Shown: in pieces, positions 7,338 through 15,713 of the stretch
Position numbering within the stretch: position 1 is the stretch's first letter
Layout: each line of letters begins with the position of its first letter
Source of the DNA: VRUE01 sp963708115
GTDB lineage: Bacteria; Actinomycetota; Thermoleophilia; Solirubrobacterales; 70-9
Assembly (NCBI GenBank): GCA_963708115.1
Contig: CAVPRX010000001.1
Coordinates: 1,612,001-1,676,000 of the forward strand
Direction of reading: 5' to 3'
DNA: 64,000 bases
Notes under the pieces: generated by a model
Told to the model about the DNA's origin: nothing
What the model saw: only the letters and a program-made list of their open reading frames with translations
Database searches by the model: none
Position numbers and translations under genes: made by a program

Positions 7338-9052
7338 CTCTCTGGGCCGCAGACGGTCGCGGCGCCCCCCTCGAGCTGCATCTTCCAAGGCACGGTCGAG
7401 AGGTCGGCTGGGATCGGGACCGCGATCGCTTCGCCGGCACCCACGCCCGTCTCGAAGTCGACCGGGAAATCGCCGGCCGGCGTGGCGAAGCGCCGCATCC
7501 TGATGTCGGTGACGGGCTTGATGGCGACGACGACGGCACCGCCAGGCGGCAGGCTGAGCAGTGGGGTTTCGGCGCCGCCGGGAACCGCGACGCAGCCGTC
7601 GGGAGGCACGGGGACGGCACCTTCCGAATCCGGCTGCGCCGGCTTCGCTCCGGCCGCGCCGGCCGGCACAGGAACCCCGGTTTCCAGTCCGACGCGCAGC
7701 GCGTTGAGCAGCACCTTGTCGGCAGCGAAGCGGGCCGGCTCGGGGCTGGCCTGCAGTTCGGGGATCGTGTAGGCGGGGGAGCCGAAGGCGTCGACGGCGG
7801 AGAAGTAGGAGCCGGCGTCGATGTGGTCGAAGCCGGTGTCGGCGAATTCTTCTTCGAGGTAGAAACCCGGTTCGACCGTATTGCGGGAGATCTCCATGGC
7901 GGTCAGGTTCGCCTTGATGAGCCGGCTGGTCGCAAGGTAGAAGTCGTAGGACTGCTGGATGAGGAGGCCGTTGCCGGCCAGCGACACGGCGACGGCGATC
8001 AGCGCCGGTGGCAGCAGGCGCCGGTCGAGCTTCAGGCCGCGCAGCATTCCGGCCGCGACGAGCAGGACCATCGCCGCGCCCGGGTACTGGTAGCGGCTCG
8101 CCCACGGCACCCGACCCGGCTTGACGGCGATCCCGCCGAATATCCAGAATGCAAGCGCGATCGCGAGGACGACCCAGAGCGACCGCGGGATCCGCTCGAG
8201 CCGGTAGAGCCGCCAGGCCGCCAGCGCACCCAGCCCGACGGCGAGCGGCCGTCCCCAGTCGAGGCCCGGAGGGGAGGGCAGCCCTTCGCCCGGGGTCGCC
8301 AGGCCGACCAGTGCCCCGATCGCGGCGGCGAAGGAGTCGAGCGCGAAGAGCGGCGTGGTGGCGATGTTGTGCAGCGTCACCGAGCTTTCGCCGTTGTTCC
8401 CCCAGCCGAGCCACCAGATCGCGTAGAGGACGACCGGCACCGCGACGACGAAGGCACGCCGACGCCAGTCGCGGTCGCCGCGGCGCAGCGCGACGTCGAC
8501 GACGGCGCCGACGGCAAAGGCGAGCCAGAGGCTGGAGAAGAGCATCGAGCCGACCAGCCAGGCGCAGGCGAGTCGGTCGCCGACCTTGTCGCGCCGGTCG
8601 AGCGCGACGAGCATGCCGAGCCCGCAGGCCATCGAGCCGAGGAAGGTGATCGAGGCGAACCAGAAGAGGTCTTCGAAGGCGGCGCCGAGGAAGAGGATCG
8701 GCAGCGTCATCAGCAGTGCCGGCCAGCCGCCGATCCTGCGCCTGATCCAGACGAAGAGGAACCAGGCGCCGAGCAGGAGCATCGCGGTCGAGACGACGCG
8801 GTAGGGCAGCGCCGAGCCGAGGCCGAAGGTGGCGAGCATCAGCTTCCAGACCGCGACCGGCCCGGCGACGAGATGTTCGTTGTCCGGGGCGAGGAAGGCG
8901 TCGAGGCTGAAGTCCCGCTTATAGAGGATGAAGACCCAGTCGTCGAGGAAGAAGCTGAGCCGCGAGCCCAGTACGACGAGCAGCACCCCCGAGGCAGCCA
9001 TCGCCGCCGCGAGCAGCGCAGCCGGATCCTTCAGTCGGTGTGCCCCGCCCAC
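7334..9052 (-). CDS. Multi-spanning membrane protein, GT-C-like (paralogue of 137-1825)
   Basis: This 572-residue membrane protein shares its whole layout with the gene at 137-1825: first helix then FFLDDWVFILYKRDF, the MACGLGMLVALDRRDKVGD block, about ten membrane segments, and a soluble C-terminal domain of about 180 residues. Its N-terminal two thirds are much closer to the paralogue than its C-terminal domain, which suggests different substrates or partners. The start is GTG 9052 (MGGAHRL), 6 nt after a TAGGTT box. It faces the aminotransferase gene, whose ATG is only 25 bp away. A GT-C glycosyltransferase role is inferred. Confidence 0.75.
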   Translation of the reverse strand: MGGAHRLKDPAALLAAAMAASGVLLVVLGSRLSFFLDDWVFILYKRDFSLDAFLAPDNEHLVAGPVAVWKLMLATFGLGSALPYRVVSTAMLLLGAWFLFVWIRRRIGGWPALLMTLPILFLGAAFEDLFWFASITFLGSMACGLGMLVALDRRDKVGDRLACAWLVGSMLFSSLWLAFAVGAVVDVALRRGDRDWRRRAFVVAVPVVLYAIWWLGWGNNGESSVTLHNIATTPLFALDSFAAAIGALVGLATPGEGLPSPPGLDWGRPLAVGLGALAAWRLYRLERIPRSLWVVLAIALAFWIFGGIAVKPGRVPWASRYQYPGAAMVLLVAAGMLRGLKLDRRLLPPALIAVAVSLAGNGLLIQQSYDFYLATSRLIKANLTAMEISRNTVEPGFYLEEEFADTGFDHIDAGSYFSAVDAFGSPAYTIPELQASPEPARFAADKVLLNALRVGLETGVPVPAGAAGAKPAQPDSEGAVPVPPDGCVAVPGGAETPLLSLPPGGAVVVAIKPVTDIRMRRFATPAGDFPVDFETGVGAGEAIAVPIPADLSTVPWKMQLEGGAATVCGPES

Positions 9053-9077
9053 GCGGGTAACCTACCTACCCTCCTTG
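9053..9077. promoter_or_regulatory. 25-bp divergent promoter
   Basis: Only 25 bp separate the GTG of the membrane protein (9052, minus) and the ATG of the aminotransferase (9078, plus). TAACCT (9058-9063) on the plus strand and TAGGTT (9064-9059) on the minus strand overlap back to back. No Shine-Dalgarno fits the space, so both messages are probably leaderless. Confidence 0.45.
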
Positions 9078-10184
9078 ATGCCCCGGATCCCGTTCCTCGA
9101 CCTCGATCCCGGGCCGGAGCTGGAAGCGGAGATGCAGGCCGCCCTGACGCGGGTTCTCGCCTCTCGCCGCTACCTGCTCGGCCCCGAGCTGGAGGCTTTC
9201 GAGCATGAGTTCGCCGGCTACTGCGGTGCTCGCCATTGCGTGGGCGTCGCCAGTGGCCTCAGCGCGATCGAGCTGGCCTTGCGCGCCGCGGGGGTCGGCC
9301 CCGGCGACGAGGTGATCGTCCCCGCTTACACCTGGGTGGCGACCTGGCTCGGGGTGACGAGGGCCGGAGCGCTGCCGGTCGGGGTCGACGTTCTCGAGGG
9401 GACCTACAACATCGACCCGCAGGCGATCGCGCCGGCGATCACCTCGCGCACCGCCGCGATCGTTCCCGTTCACCTGCGTGGCGAGCCGGCCGAGATGAAG
9501 GCGATCCGCGAGCTCGCCGAGGCGAACGGGCTGCTCGTCGTCGAGGACGCCGCACAGGCGCATGGGGCGAGGTACGGGGGCGCCCGTATCGGAAGCCTCG
9601 GCGACGCCGCCGCCTTCTCGTTCTATCCCTCGAAGAACCTGGGGGCGCTTGGCGACGGCGGCGCCGTGGTCACCGACGACGACGCGCTTGCCGCGCGGCT
9701 GCGCCTGCTGCGCAACTACGGCGCGCGCGATCGCTATCGCCTCGAGACCGCCGGGACCAACTCACGCCTGGCCGAGATCCAGGCCGCCGTGCTGCGGGTG
9801 AAGTTGCCGCGACTCGACGCATGGAACGCGGCGAGGACCGCCCTGGCCGAGGTTTACCTGCATGCCTTCGAGGGGCGGGATGGGATCGCGGTTCCACGGA
9901 CGCCCGCGCGGGCGCAGCCGGTCTGGCACCTGTTCGCGATCGGCCACCCGGATCGCGATCGCCTCGCGGAGTCGCTGGCGGGGCGGGGTATCGAGACCCT
10001 CGTCCACTACCCGGTGCTGCCGCACCTCTCGCCTGCCTACCGCGACCGCGGCTGGGGCGAGGGGAGCTTCCCGGTGGCGGAGAGGCTTTCGGCGGCCACG
10101 CTCAGCCTGCCTCTCCACCCGCGCTTGCCGGTGCGGACGTGCGAGACGGTCGCCGATGCCGTGCTTGACGCCACTCCTCTCTAG
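9078..10184 (+). CDS. fdtB: DegT/DnrJ/EryC1/StrS aminotransferase, FdtB/QdtB-like
   Basis: A 368-residue PLP-dependent sugar aminotransferase. FLDLDPGPELEAEM and ASRRYLLGPELEAFE are the family N-terminal signature. SFYPSKNLGALGDGGAV carries the Schiff-base lysine. These enzymes transaminate keto-sugars; the FdtB/QdtB group makes dTDP-3-amino-3,6-dideoxyhexoses. That specific reading rests on neighbours: a FdtA/QdtA-like ketoisomerase (11171-11605) and a beta-helix acyltransferase (11690-12409), with RmlA and RmlB elsewhere in the locus to supply dTDP-4-keto-6-deoxyglucose. The ATG at 9078 gives the normal family N-terminus; longer upstream frames run into the divergent gene. Confidence 0.88.
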   Translation: MPRIPFLDLDPGPELEAEMQAALTRVLASRRYLLGPELEAFEHEFAGYCGARHCVGVASGLSAIELALRAAGVGPGDEVIVPAYTWVATWLGVTRAGALPVGVDVLEGTYNIDPQAIAPAITSRTAAIVPVHLRGEPAEMKAIRELAEANGLLVVEDAAQAHGARYGGARIGSLGDAAAFSFYPSKNLGALGDGGAVVTDDDALAARLRLLRNYGARDRYRLETAGTNSRLAEIQAAVLRVKLPRLDAWNAARTALAEVYLHAFEGRDGIAVPRTPARAQPVWHLFAIGHPDRDRLAESLAGRGIETLVHYPVLPHLSPAYRDRGWGEGSFPVAERLSAATLSLPLHPRLPVRTCETVADAVLDATPL

Positions 10185-10193
10185 CATCGCCGG

Positions 10194-11174
10194 ATGGCCC
10201 CTCGCCGTCGCCGCTGGAACTTCCCCCGCCGCGCACTCGATTGGGCGGCTCGCCCCTACCTGCGCGATCTGCAGGCGCGGCTCGACGCCGCCCAGGGTTC
10301 GATCGAGAGGCTGCACGGCGATCTCGGGCGGGTGCACCGGGAACTGGAGCAGGTCAACGGCAGGACCCGGCAGATCGAGGTCGAGGCGCAGCGGGCCGCC
10401 GGGATAGCCCGCCACATCTACGACGAGGAGCCGGCCAACCGCCGCCGCCTCCAGGCATTGCGTGCCGGCGACGATTACGAGCTTGCCTTCAGAGAGTCCG
10501 AGCCCCTGGTCACCTTCCTGGTCCCGACCTACACCTCCTTCGAGACCCTGCGCGACGTCGCCCTCCCGTCGATCCTCGCGCAGACCTACACGAACCTCGA
10601 GGTGATCGTGGTAGGAGATTGCGCCCCGCCGCAGACCGAGCAGGCGATCGCCTCGATCGGCGACCCTCGGGTCAGCTACTACAACCGCACGGTTCGTGGG
10701 CCGTACTCCGACGACCCCGATCGGCGTTGGTACGCGATCGGCGGACCGCCCGTCAACGATGGCCTGGCGCGGGCGCAGGGGCGCTGGATCGCCACCCTCG
10801 GCGACGACGACGCCGTGCGGCCGACCCACACCGAGCATCTGCTCGCCGCTACGCAGGAGCATCGCTGGGAGCATTGCTACGGCCACCAGCTCGTCCACTT
10901 CGCCGTGGGCGGGCCGCTGACCCTGGGGGAGTTCCCGCCGAGGCTCGGCCAGTGGGGCATGCAGGCCGCGATCTATCACGCCGGCCTGCGCTTCTTCGAA
11001 GCCGAGCTCTCCGACGTGATCTACGAGGAACCGAGCGACTGGTCGAAGTGCAGGCGGATGCTCCGCGCCGGGGTCCGTTTCGGCATGCTCGACGAGATCG
11101 TCGTCGACAAGAACGAGACCCGCCAACGCTCCGCCGCGGAGTGGCTCGGTGGGCCGATCCCCCGGGCTGACTAG
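10194..11174 (+). CDS. Family 2 glycosyltransferase with N-terminal coiled coil
   Basis: A 326-residue protein. Residues 1-80 are basic then coiled-coil. The GT-A domain begins at about residue 100 with LVTFLVPTYTSFETLRDV and includes YTNLEVIVVGD and LGDDDAV, the DXD-type metal site. The order (tether first, catalytic domain second) is the reverse of the coiled-coil-tailed enzyme at 3757-4962. It starts 9 nt after the aminotransferase stop, with TAGCAT just upstream. Its TAG stop is shared with the convergent FdtA-like gene through the palindrome CTAG (11171-11174). Donor and acceptor are unknown. Confidence 0.8.
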   Translation: MAPRRRRWNFPRRALDWAARPYLRDLQARLDAAQGSIERLHGDLGRVHRELEQVNGRTRQIEVEAQRAAGIARHIYDEEPANRRRLQALRAGDDYELAFRESEPLVTFLVPTYTSFETLRDVALPSILAQTYTNLEVIVVGDCAPPQTEQAIASIGDPRVSYYNRTVRGPYSDDPDRRWYAIGGPPVNDGLARAQGRWIATLGDDDAVRPTHTEHLLAATQEHRWEHCYGHQLVHFAVGGPLTLGEFPPRLGQWGMQAAIYHAGLRFFEAELSDVIYEEPSDWSKCRRMLRAGVRFGMLDEIVVDKNETRQRSAAEWLGGPIPRAD

Positions 11175-11605
11175 GGATCTTCCGGGGAGACGCGCGCCAG
11201 GCGCTGGAACTCCCCGTAGTCCCGCACGTACTCGCCCTCGTCGTAGAGGCCGGAGGAGACGACGTAGTAGGCGGAATCGGCGGCGAAGCCGGTCAAGTCG
11301 TGCCAGACCATCGGCGGCAGGTAGAGGGCGAATCGCGGATCCCCGATGGCGAAGCTGCCGCGACGCGAGGCATCGTCGACGGCGACCTCGAACTCGCCAC
11401 GGAGGCAGATGACCAGCTGCTCGATCTCGCGGTGGGCGTGGCCGCCACGCTTTGCGCCAGTCGGCACGCCATAGACGTGGTAGACACGGGCGATCTGGAA
11501 AGGCACGCTTCGGCCGCCCTCGGCAAAGGCCAGATTCCCCTGCGGGTCCTCGACGCTCGGCAACTCAATGAGCCTGCATTGATCGATCCCCACAGGGGCG
11601 GGCAC
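11171..11605 (-). CDS. fdtA: dTDP-4-keto-6-deoxyglucose 3,4-ketoisomerase (FdtA/QdtA cupin)
   Basis: This 144-residue single-domain cupin has the family landmarks: LIELPSVEDPQGNLAFAEG at the start, RVYHVYGVPTGAKRGGHAH with the paired active-site histidines, and LPPMVWHDLTGF near residue 100. FdtA/QdtA enzymes move the keto group from C4 to C3 of dTDP-4-keto-6-deoxyglucose before transamination by FdtB/QdtB. Whether the product has galacto (Fuc3N) or gluco (Qui3N) configuration cannot be told from sequence. The start is GTG at 11605; a 22-bp perfect palindrome overlaps it. It is divergent from the acyltransferase and convergent with the GT2 gene. Confidence 0.88.
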   Translation of the reverse strand: MPAPVGIDQCRLIELPSVEDPQGNLAFAEGGRSVPFQIARVYHVYGVPTGAKRGGHAHREIEQLVICLRGEFEVAVDDASRRGSFAIGDPRFALYLPPMVWHDLTGFAADSAYYVVSSGLYDEGEYVRDYGEFQRLARVSPEDP

Positions 11606-11626
11606 GCTAGCAGCGCGCTGCTAGCG
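11605..11626. promoter_or_regulatory. 22-bp perfect palindrome at a divergent promoter
   Basis: The half-site CGCTAGCAGCG (11605-11615) is followed directly by its exact reverse complement to 11626. The palindrome abuts and overlaps the GTG start of the FdtA-like gene and lies 63 bp before the acyltransferase ATG. Its position suggests an operator controlling the 3-aminosugar genes, although a hairpin role cannot be excluded. Confidence 0.55.
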
Positions 11627-11689
11627 GCCTTCCTGCCGGGGCGGGCCGTTACCATCGCCGCCGCCCCGCAAGCGGGGCAAACCGCGCCG

Positions 11690-12409
11690 ATGCCGACTAT
11701 CCACCCAAGCGCCGTTGTTGAGTCCGACTCGATCGGCGCCGCGACCTCGATCGGCGAGTTCGCGGTGATCAGGGCCGGCGTCACGCTCGGCGAGAACGTC
11801 ACCGTCCACCCGCACGTGGTGATCGAGCCGGGGGTCGAGATCGGGGCGGGCACCGAGATTCTCCCCGGCACCTATATCGGCCGCCGCCCCCGTGCTGTTG
11901 GCGCGATCTCGCGCACCCCGACCTACGATCGCGAGACCGTCCGGATCGGCGCCGGCTGCTCGATCGGGACCAACGCGGTCATCTACTGCGATGTCGAGAT
12001 CGGCGACGACACCCTGGTCGGCGACTCGGCCTCCCTGCGGGAGACCGCCCGCGTGGGCAACGGTTGCGTGGTCGGTCGCAGCGTCGTCCTCGACCGCGAC
12101 GTCGAGGTGGGTGATGGCACCAAGATCAACTTCGCGACCTCGCTGGCCGCCAAGGCCCGAATCGGCAAGGGGGTCTTCATCGCCCAGCACCTGGTCACGA
12201 CCAACGACAACGCGCTCGGTCGCCATGGCTGGGTAGACGAGCTGATCGCGGGCCCGACGATCGAGGACGGTGCGATGATCGGCGGCAACGTGACCCTGCT
12301 GCCGGGAGTCACGATCGGCCGCGCCGCGGTGGTCGGCGCGGGGTCTGTGGTGACCAAGGACGTCGAGGCCGGCGTAACCGTGGTCGGCAACCCGGCCCGC
12401 CCGCTATGA
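11690..12409 (+). CDS. Left-handed beta-helix acyltransferase (sugar N-acyltransferase)
   Basis: A 239-residue hexapeptide-repeat protein. Isoleucine/valine-led hexads run from residue 5 (IHPSAVVESDSIGAATSIGEFAV) to the end, broken by loops such as RPRAVGAISRTPTYD; the end GAGSVVTKDVEAGVTVVGNPA is the usual closing coil. Such enzymes transfer acetyl or similar groups from acyl-CoA to nucleotide sugars. Beside FdtA/FdtB-like genes it is the likely 3-N-acyltransferase of the dTDP-3-amino-3,6-dideoxyhexose pathway. The length also resembles LpxA/D-type enzymes, so substrate assignment is inferred. The ATG at 11690 begins the first repeat. Its stop overlaps the wzt ATG as ATGA. Confidence 0.8.
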   Translation: MPTIHPSAVVESDSIGAATSIGEFAVIRAGVTLGENVTVHPHVVIEPGVEIGAGTEILPGTYIGRRPRAVGAISRTPTYDRETVRIGAGCSIGTNAVIYCDVEIGDDTLVGDSASLRETARVGNGCVVGRSVVLDRDVEVGDGTKINFATSLAAKARIGKGVFIAQHLVTTNDNALGRHGWVDELIAGPTIEDGAMIGGNVTLLPGVTIGRAAVVGAGSVVTKDVEAGVTVVGNPARPL

Positions 12410-13605
12410 GCGCTCCGGTCGCGATCGAGGTAAGCGGGGTCGAGAAGACCTTTCGCATCCCGACCCACAGGGTCGACTCGCTGAAGGAGCGGCTGACCAC
12501 CTTCAACCAGCAGGACTTCCGCGAGCTGCATGCGCTTCGCGATGTCTCGTTCGAGGTCGAGCGGGGCGAGTTCTTCGGCATCGTCGGGCGCAACGGCTCG
12601 GGCAAGAGCACGCTGCTGAAGATCCTCGCCAGCATCTACGCAGCCGACGGCGGCAGGGTCCGGATGGCCGGCCGCCTCGCCCCCTTCATCGAGCTCGGCG
12701 TCGGCTTCAACCCGGAGCTGACCGCGCGCGAGAACGTCGAGCTGAACGGCGTGATGATGGGTTTGACCCGGCGCGACGCGCGCAGCCGCCTCGGCGCAGT
12801 GCTCGAGTTCGCCGAGCTGGAGGAGTTCGTCGACCTGAAGATCAAGAACTACTCGTCGGGGATGCTGGTCCGCCTCGCCTTCTCGGTGATGATCCAGTCC
12901 GACGCCGAGATCCTCCTGATCGACGAGGTGCTCGCCGTCGGCGACGCCTCCTTTCAGCAGAAGTGCGCCGACGTCTTCCACGAGATCCGCGACTCCGAGC
13001 GGACCGTCGTCTTCGTCACCCACGACATGAACGCGGTCGAGCAGTACTGCCACCGGGCGATGCTGCTCCACGACGGCGACATCAAGGCGATCGGCGATTC
13101 CGGCGAGGTGGCGCGCAGCTATCTGCGGCTCAATTTCGAGCAGGCGCCGAGCGGGCTGGATGCCGACATGGGCGGGGTCGCCGACATAACCCTCGCCGAC
13201 GTCTGGCTCGAGGACCGCGACGGCGAGCGGATCACCAATGTCGAGAAGGGCTCCGAGCTGCGTTTCGGCGCCACCCTGGAAGCCCACCGGGAGGTCGAGG
13301 GGCCGAGCTTCGGCTTCGCCTTCACCAACGCCGATGGGGTCGAGGTGACCGGCTTTGGCCTCGGTCTGCCCAAAGACATCCCGGACAGGCTCGAGGCGGG
13401 CCAGCGCGTGCAGCTGAGCGGCAAGTTGGAGAACCGGCTGATGGCCGGCCGCTACGTGGTCAAGTGCTGGATCCACCGCGACCACAACTACGCCAACCTC
13501 GTCCTGCACTCGCCGCAGGTGCTCGACTTCGTCGTCTTCGGCGGCGAAGGGGCGGGAGTCGTCTCGCTCGATCACGAAATCGACGCCAAGGTGGAGAGCG
13601 CATGA
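12406..13605 (+). CDS. wzt: Polysaccharide ABC exporter, ATP-binding subunit with carbohydrate-binding domain
   Basis: The 399-residue protein has an N-terminal ABC ATPase (about 1-240): Walker A GRNGSGKST, signature YSSGMLVRLAFS and Walker B ILLIDEVLAVGD. A Wzt_C-type beta-sandwich follows (about 260-390), which in other systems recognises the finished chain end before export. The region between the N-terminus and Walker A contains the long FRIPTHRVDSLKERLTTF stretch typical of polysaccharide/teichoic-acid exporters. It overlaps the acyltransferase by 4 nt and the permease by 4 nt, so the three are one translationally coupled unit. The C-terminal domain implies export of a chain with a defined terminus. 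Confidence 0.92.
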   Translation: MSAPVAIEVSGVEKTFRIPTHRVDSLKERLTTFNQQDFRELHALRDVSFEVERGEFFGIVGRNGSGKSTLLKILASIYAADGGRVRMAGRLAPFIELGVGFNPELTARENVELNGVMMGLTRRDARSRLGAVLEFAELEEFVDLKIKNYSSGMLVRLAFSVMIQSDAEILLIDEVLAVGDASFQQKCADVFHEIRDSERTVVFVTHDMNAVEQYCHRAMLLHDGDIKAIGDSGEVARSYLRLNFEQAPSGLDADMGGVADITLADVWLEDRDGERITNVEKGSELRFGATLEAHREVEGPSFGFAFTNADGVEVTGFGLGLPKDIPDRLEAGQRVQLSGKLENRLMAGRYVVKCWIHRDHNYANLVLHSPQVLDFVVFGGEGAGVVSLDHEIDAKVESA

Positions 13606-14450
13606 GCACCGAGCCGGCGACCCCCGAGCTGCGCGAGGTCGCCGGCCCCTCGGCCCTCGGCGGCGGCCGCAGCCGCTTCTTCGAGCTGCTCTGGCTGATG
13701 TCGGTGACCGAGTTCAAGAAGACCTTCTTCGGCACCGCGCTCGGCTACCTCTGGTCGCTGGTGCGACCGCTGATGCTCTTTGCCGTCCTGCTCCTGGTCT
13801 TCACCCAGGTCTTCAAACTAGGCAGCACGGTGCCGCACTATCCGGTGCTGCTGCTTTTCAACATCGTCCTCTTCGGCCTCTTCCAGGAAGCGACCGGCGG
13901 GGCGGTCAGCTCGGTGCTGGCGCAGGAGGGGATCGTCCGCAAGACGCAGTTCCCGCGACTCGTCATCCCCCTTGCCGTTGTCCTGACGGCGCTTTTCACC
14001 CTCGGTCTCAACATGATCGTCGTCTTTGGCTTTCTCCTCGGCTTCGGCGTCGGGCCGATGTGGACCTGGCTGCTCTTCCCGCTGATCCTGTTACCGCTGC
14101 TGATCTTCATCTGCGCCCTGGCGATGCTGCTCTCGGCCCTCAACGTCCGCTTTCGTGACGTGACGATCATCTGGGTCGTCATAGCGACTGCGCTCAACTA
14201 CGGCACGCCGATCCTCTATCCGCTGGAAATCGTGCCACCGGCGATGAGTCACGCCTTGATGGTGAACCCGCTTGCGCCGATCTTCCAGCAGGCTCACGTC
14301 TGGATGATCGACTCGCACGCCGAAGGGGTTTACGCCGCCGCCGGAGGGCCGCTACCGCTGATCGCGGCCGCGCTGATCTACGTCACCGTCTGCGTGCTCG
14401 GCGTCTGGGTCTTCAACCGCGAAGCGCCGCGGATAGCCGAGCAGCTGTAG
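13602..14450 (+). CDS. wzm: Polysaccharide ABC exporter, permease subunit
   Basis: A 282-residue ABC-2 type permease with six predicted membrane segments after a 40-residue cytoplasmic N-terminus. FGTALGYLWSLVRPL before the first helix and the RKTQFPRLVIPLAV region are typical of Wzm/TagG proteins. With Wzt it would move lipid-linked polysaccharide across the membrane. The ATG overlaps the wzt stop (ATGA at 13602). A 43-bp gap separates it from the secreted glycoside hydrolase. Confidence 0.9.
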   Translation: MSTEPATPELREVAGPSALGGGRSRFFELLWLMSVTEFKKTFFGTALGYLWSLVRPLMLFAVLLLVFTQVFKLGSTVPHYPVLLLFNIVLFGLFQEATGGAVSSVLAQEGIVRKTQFPRLVIPLAVVLTALFTLGLNMIVVFGFLLGFGVGPMWTWLLFPLILLPLLIFICALAMLLSALNVRFRDVTIIWVVIATALNYGTPILYPLEIVPPAMSHALMVNPLAPIFQQAHVWMIDSHAEGVYAAAGGPLPLIAAALIYVTVCVLGVWVFNREAPRIAEQL

Positions 14451-14493
14451 GAAGCCGCTACTTTGCCCTTCGGGAGCGTTTCAGGGTGATGCT

Positions 14494-15594
14494 TTGATCC
14501 GAAAGTCGATATTGCTTGCAGCCGCGATCGCCGCGCTGTTCGTCATGCCCGCGGCCGCAGTCGCCGCACCCCCGGCACCCGCCGGCTTCACGGTCGGGAT
14601 CTCGCCGCAGACGCCCGCCGGCGCAGCCGACTACTCGTTGATGGCGGAGGCGGGAATCAAGAGCCTGCGCCTTCCCCTGGGCTGGGCAAGCGTCGAGCAG
14701 CAGAGTCCCTACTGGTCCCCGCCGGACTGGTTGGATTTCGACCGCTCGGTGGGCCTCGCCGCCGAATACGGGATGCGGGTCTTCCCGTTCATCTGGGGAA
14801 CCCCGTCCTGGGTCGCCGGGGACCAGGGGATCGAACCTGTCCGCAGCGGCTGGGCGGGCCGCGCCTGGGCCTCCTTCCTGCGCCAGGCCGTCGAACGCTA
14901 CGGCCCCTACGGCTCCTTCTGGCGCGAAAACCCCGAACTGCCCTTCCTGCCGATCCACGCTTGGGAGATCTGGAACGAGGAGAACATCGTCACCTTCTCT
15001 CCGCGTCCCGACCCGTCGCGCTACGCGCGGCTCCTGCGGATCGCCGGCCACGCCATCCACGAAGCCGACGGCGGCGCCAGGGTGATCCTCGGCGGCCTCT
15101 TCGGCCGCCCGCTTCAGATCCCGCCCAACATCGCCTCCGGCGACTTTCTCAACGGCGTCTACCGGGCCGGCGGCGTGAAGCCGTTCTTCGACGGGGTGGC
15201 GCTGCACCCCTATGTGGCCGACGCCGGCGCGATGGAACCCCAGATCCGCAACCTGCGCCGCATCATGCGGCGCCATCACGATGCCGCCACCCCTCTCTAC
15301 GTCACCGAGCTGGGCTGGGGCTCCGACAGCTTCCAGTCCCGCTGGGAGCGTGGCATGTGGGGGCAGGCGCGTGAGCTCGACCAGGCTTTCTCGATGCTCA
15401 CCAACCACCGCCGCGCCTGGCATGTCGCCGGGGTCTGGTGGTTCTCCTGGGCCGACGCGGGCCGTCTCTGCCAGTTCTGCGACTCGGCCGGCCTGCTGAA
15501 TGACAATCGCGAAGCCAAGCCCGCCTGGTACCGCTTCACCGAATGGACCGGCGGCGACGCCGAAGTCGTCCCGCGGGCGGACTTCGGCGAATGA
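14494..15594 (+). CDS. Secreted TIM-barrel glycoside hydrolase-like protein
   Basis: The 366-residue protein starts at TTG 14494, which gives a clean Sec signal peptide (MIRKSILLAAAIAALFVMP, with a likely cut after AVA). The mature part is a (beta/alpha)8 hydrolase of the GH-A clan type. WNEEN provides the acid/base glutamate (about E162) and VTELGWGS the nucleophile (about E272), about 110 residues apart. Substrate is unknown; GH39/GH5-like. A paralogue lies at 33503-34621, at the other end of the locus. Placed right after the exporter, it may trim or remodel the exported glycan; that is inference. Confidence 0.8.
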   Translation: MIRKSILLAAAIAALFVMPAAAVAAPPAPAGFTVGISPQTPAGAADYSLMAEAGIKSLRLPLGWASVEQQSPYWSPPDWLDFDRSVGLAAEYGMRVFPFIWGTPSWVAGDQGIEPVRSGWAGRAWASFLRQAVERYGPYGSFWRENPELPFLPIHAWEIWNEENIVTFSPRPDPSRYARLLRIAGHAIHEADGGARVILGGLFGRPLQIPPNIASGDFLNGVYRAGGVKPFFDGVALHPYVADAGAMEPQIRNLRRIMRRHHDAATPLYVTELGWGSDSFQSRWERGMWGQARELDQAFSMLTNHRRAWHVAGVWWFSWADAGRLCQFCDSAGLLNDNREAKPAWYRFTEWTGGDAEVVPRADFGE

Positions 15595-15713
15595 CCGTCA
15601 CTCAGAAATGCGACCATGCGGTCGTGTCGTCCTCATCAAACGGGGTTACCACCGAACCATCGAGTCGTTCAATTGGCGAGTTGACGGTCGCAGCCTTTGG
15701 CCGTGAGCTATCA

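Noticed and set aside
15591..15713. Start of the DUF488 gene at ATG 15591, overlapping the glycoside hydrolase stop as ATGA
   Set aside because: The added 41 residues are low-complexity and outside the domain; ATG 15714 has better promoter context. It remains possible.
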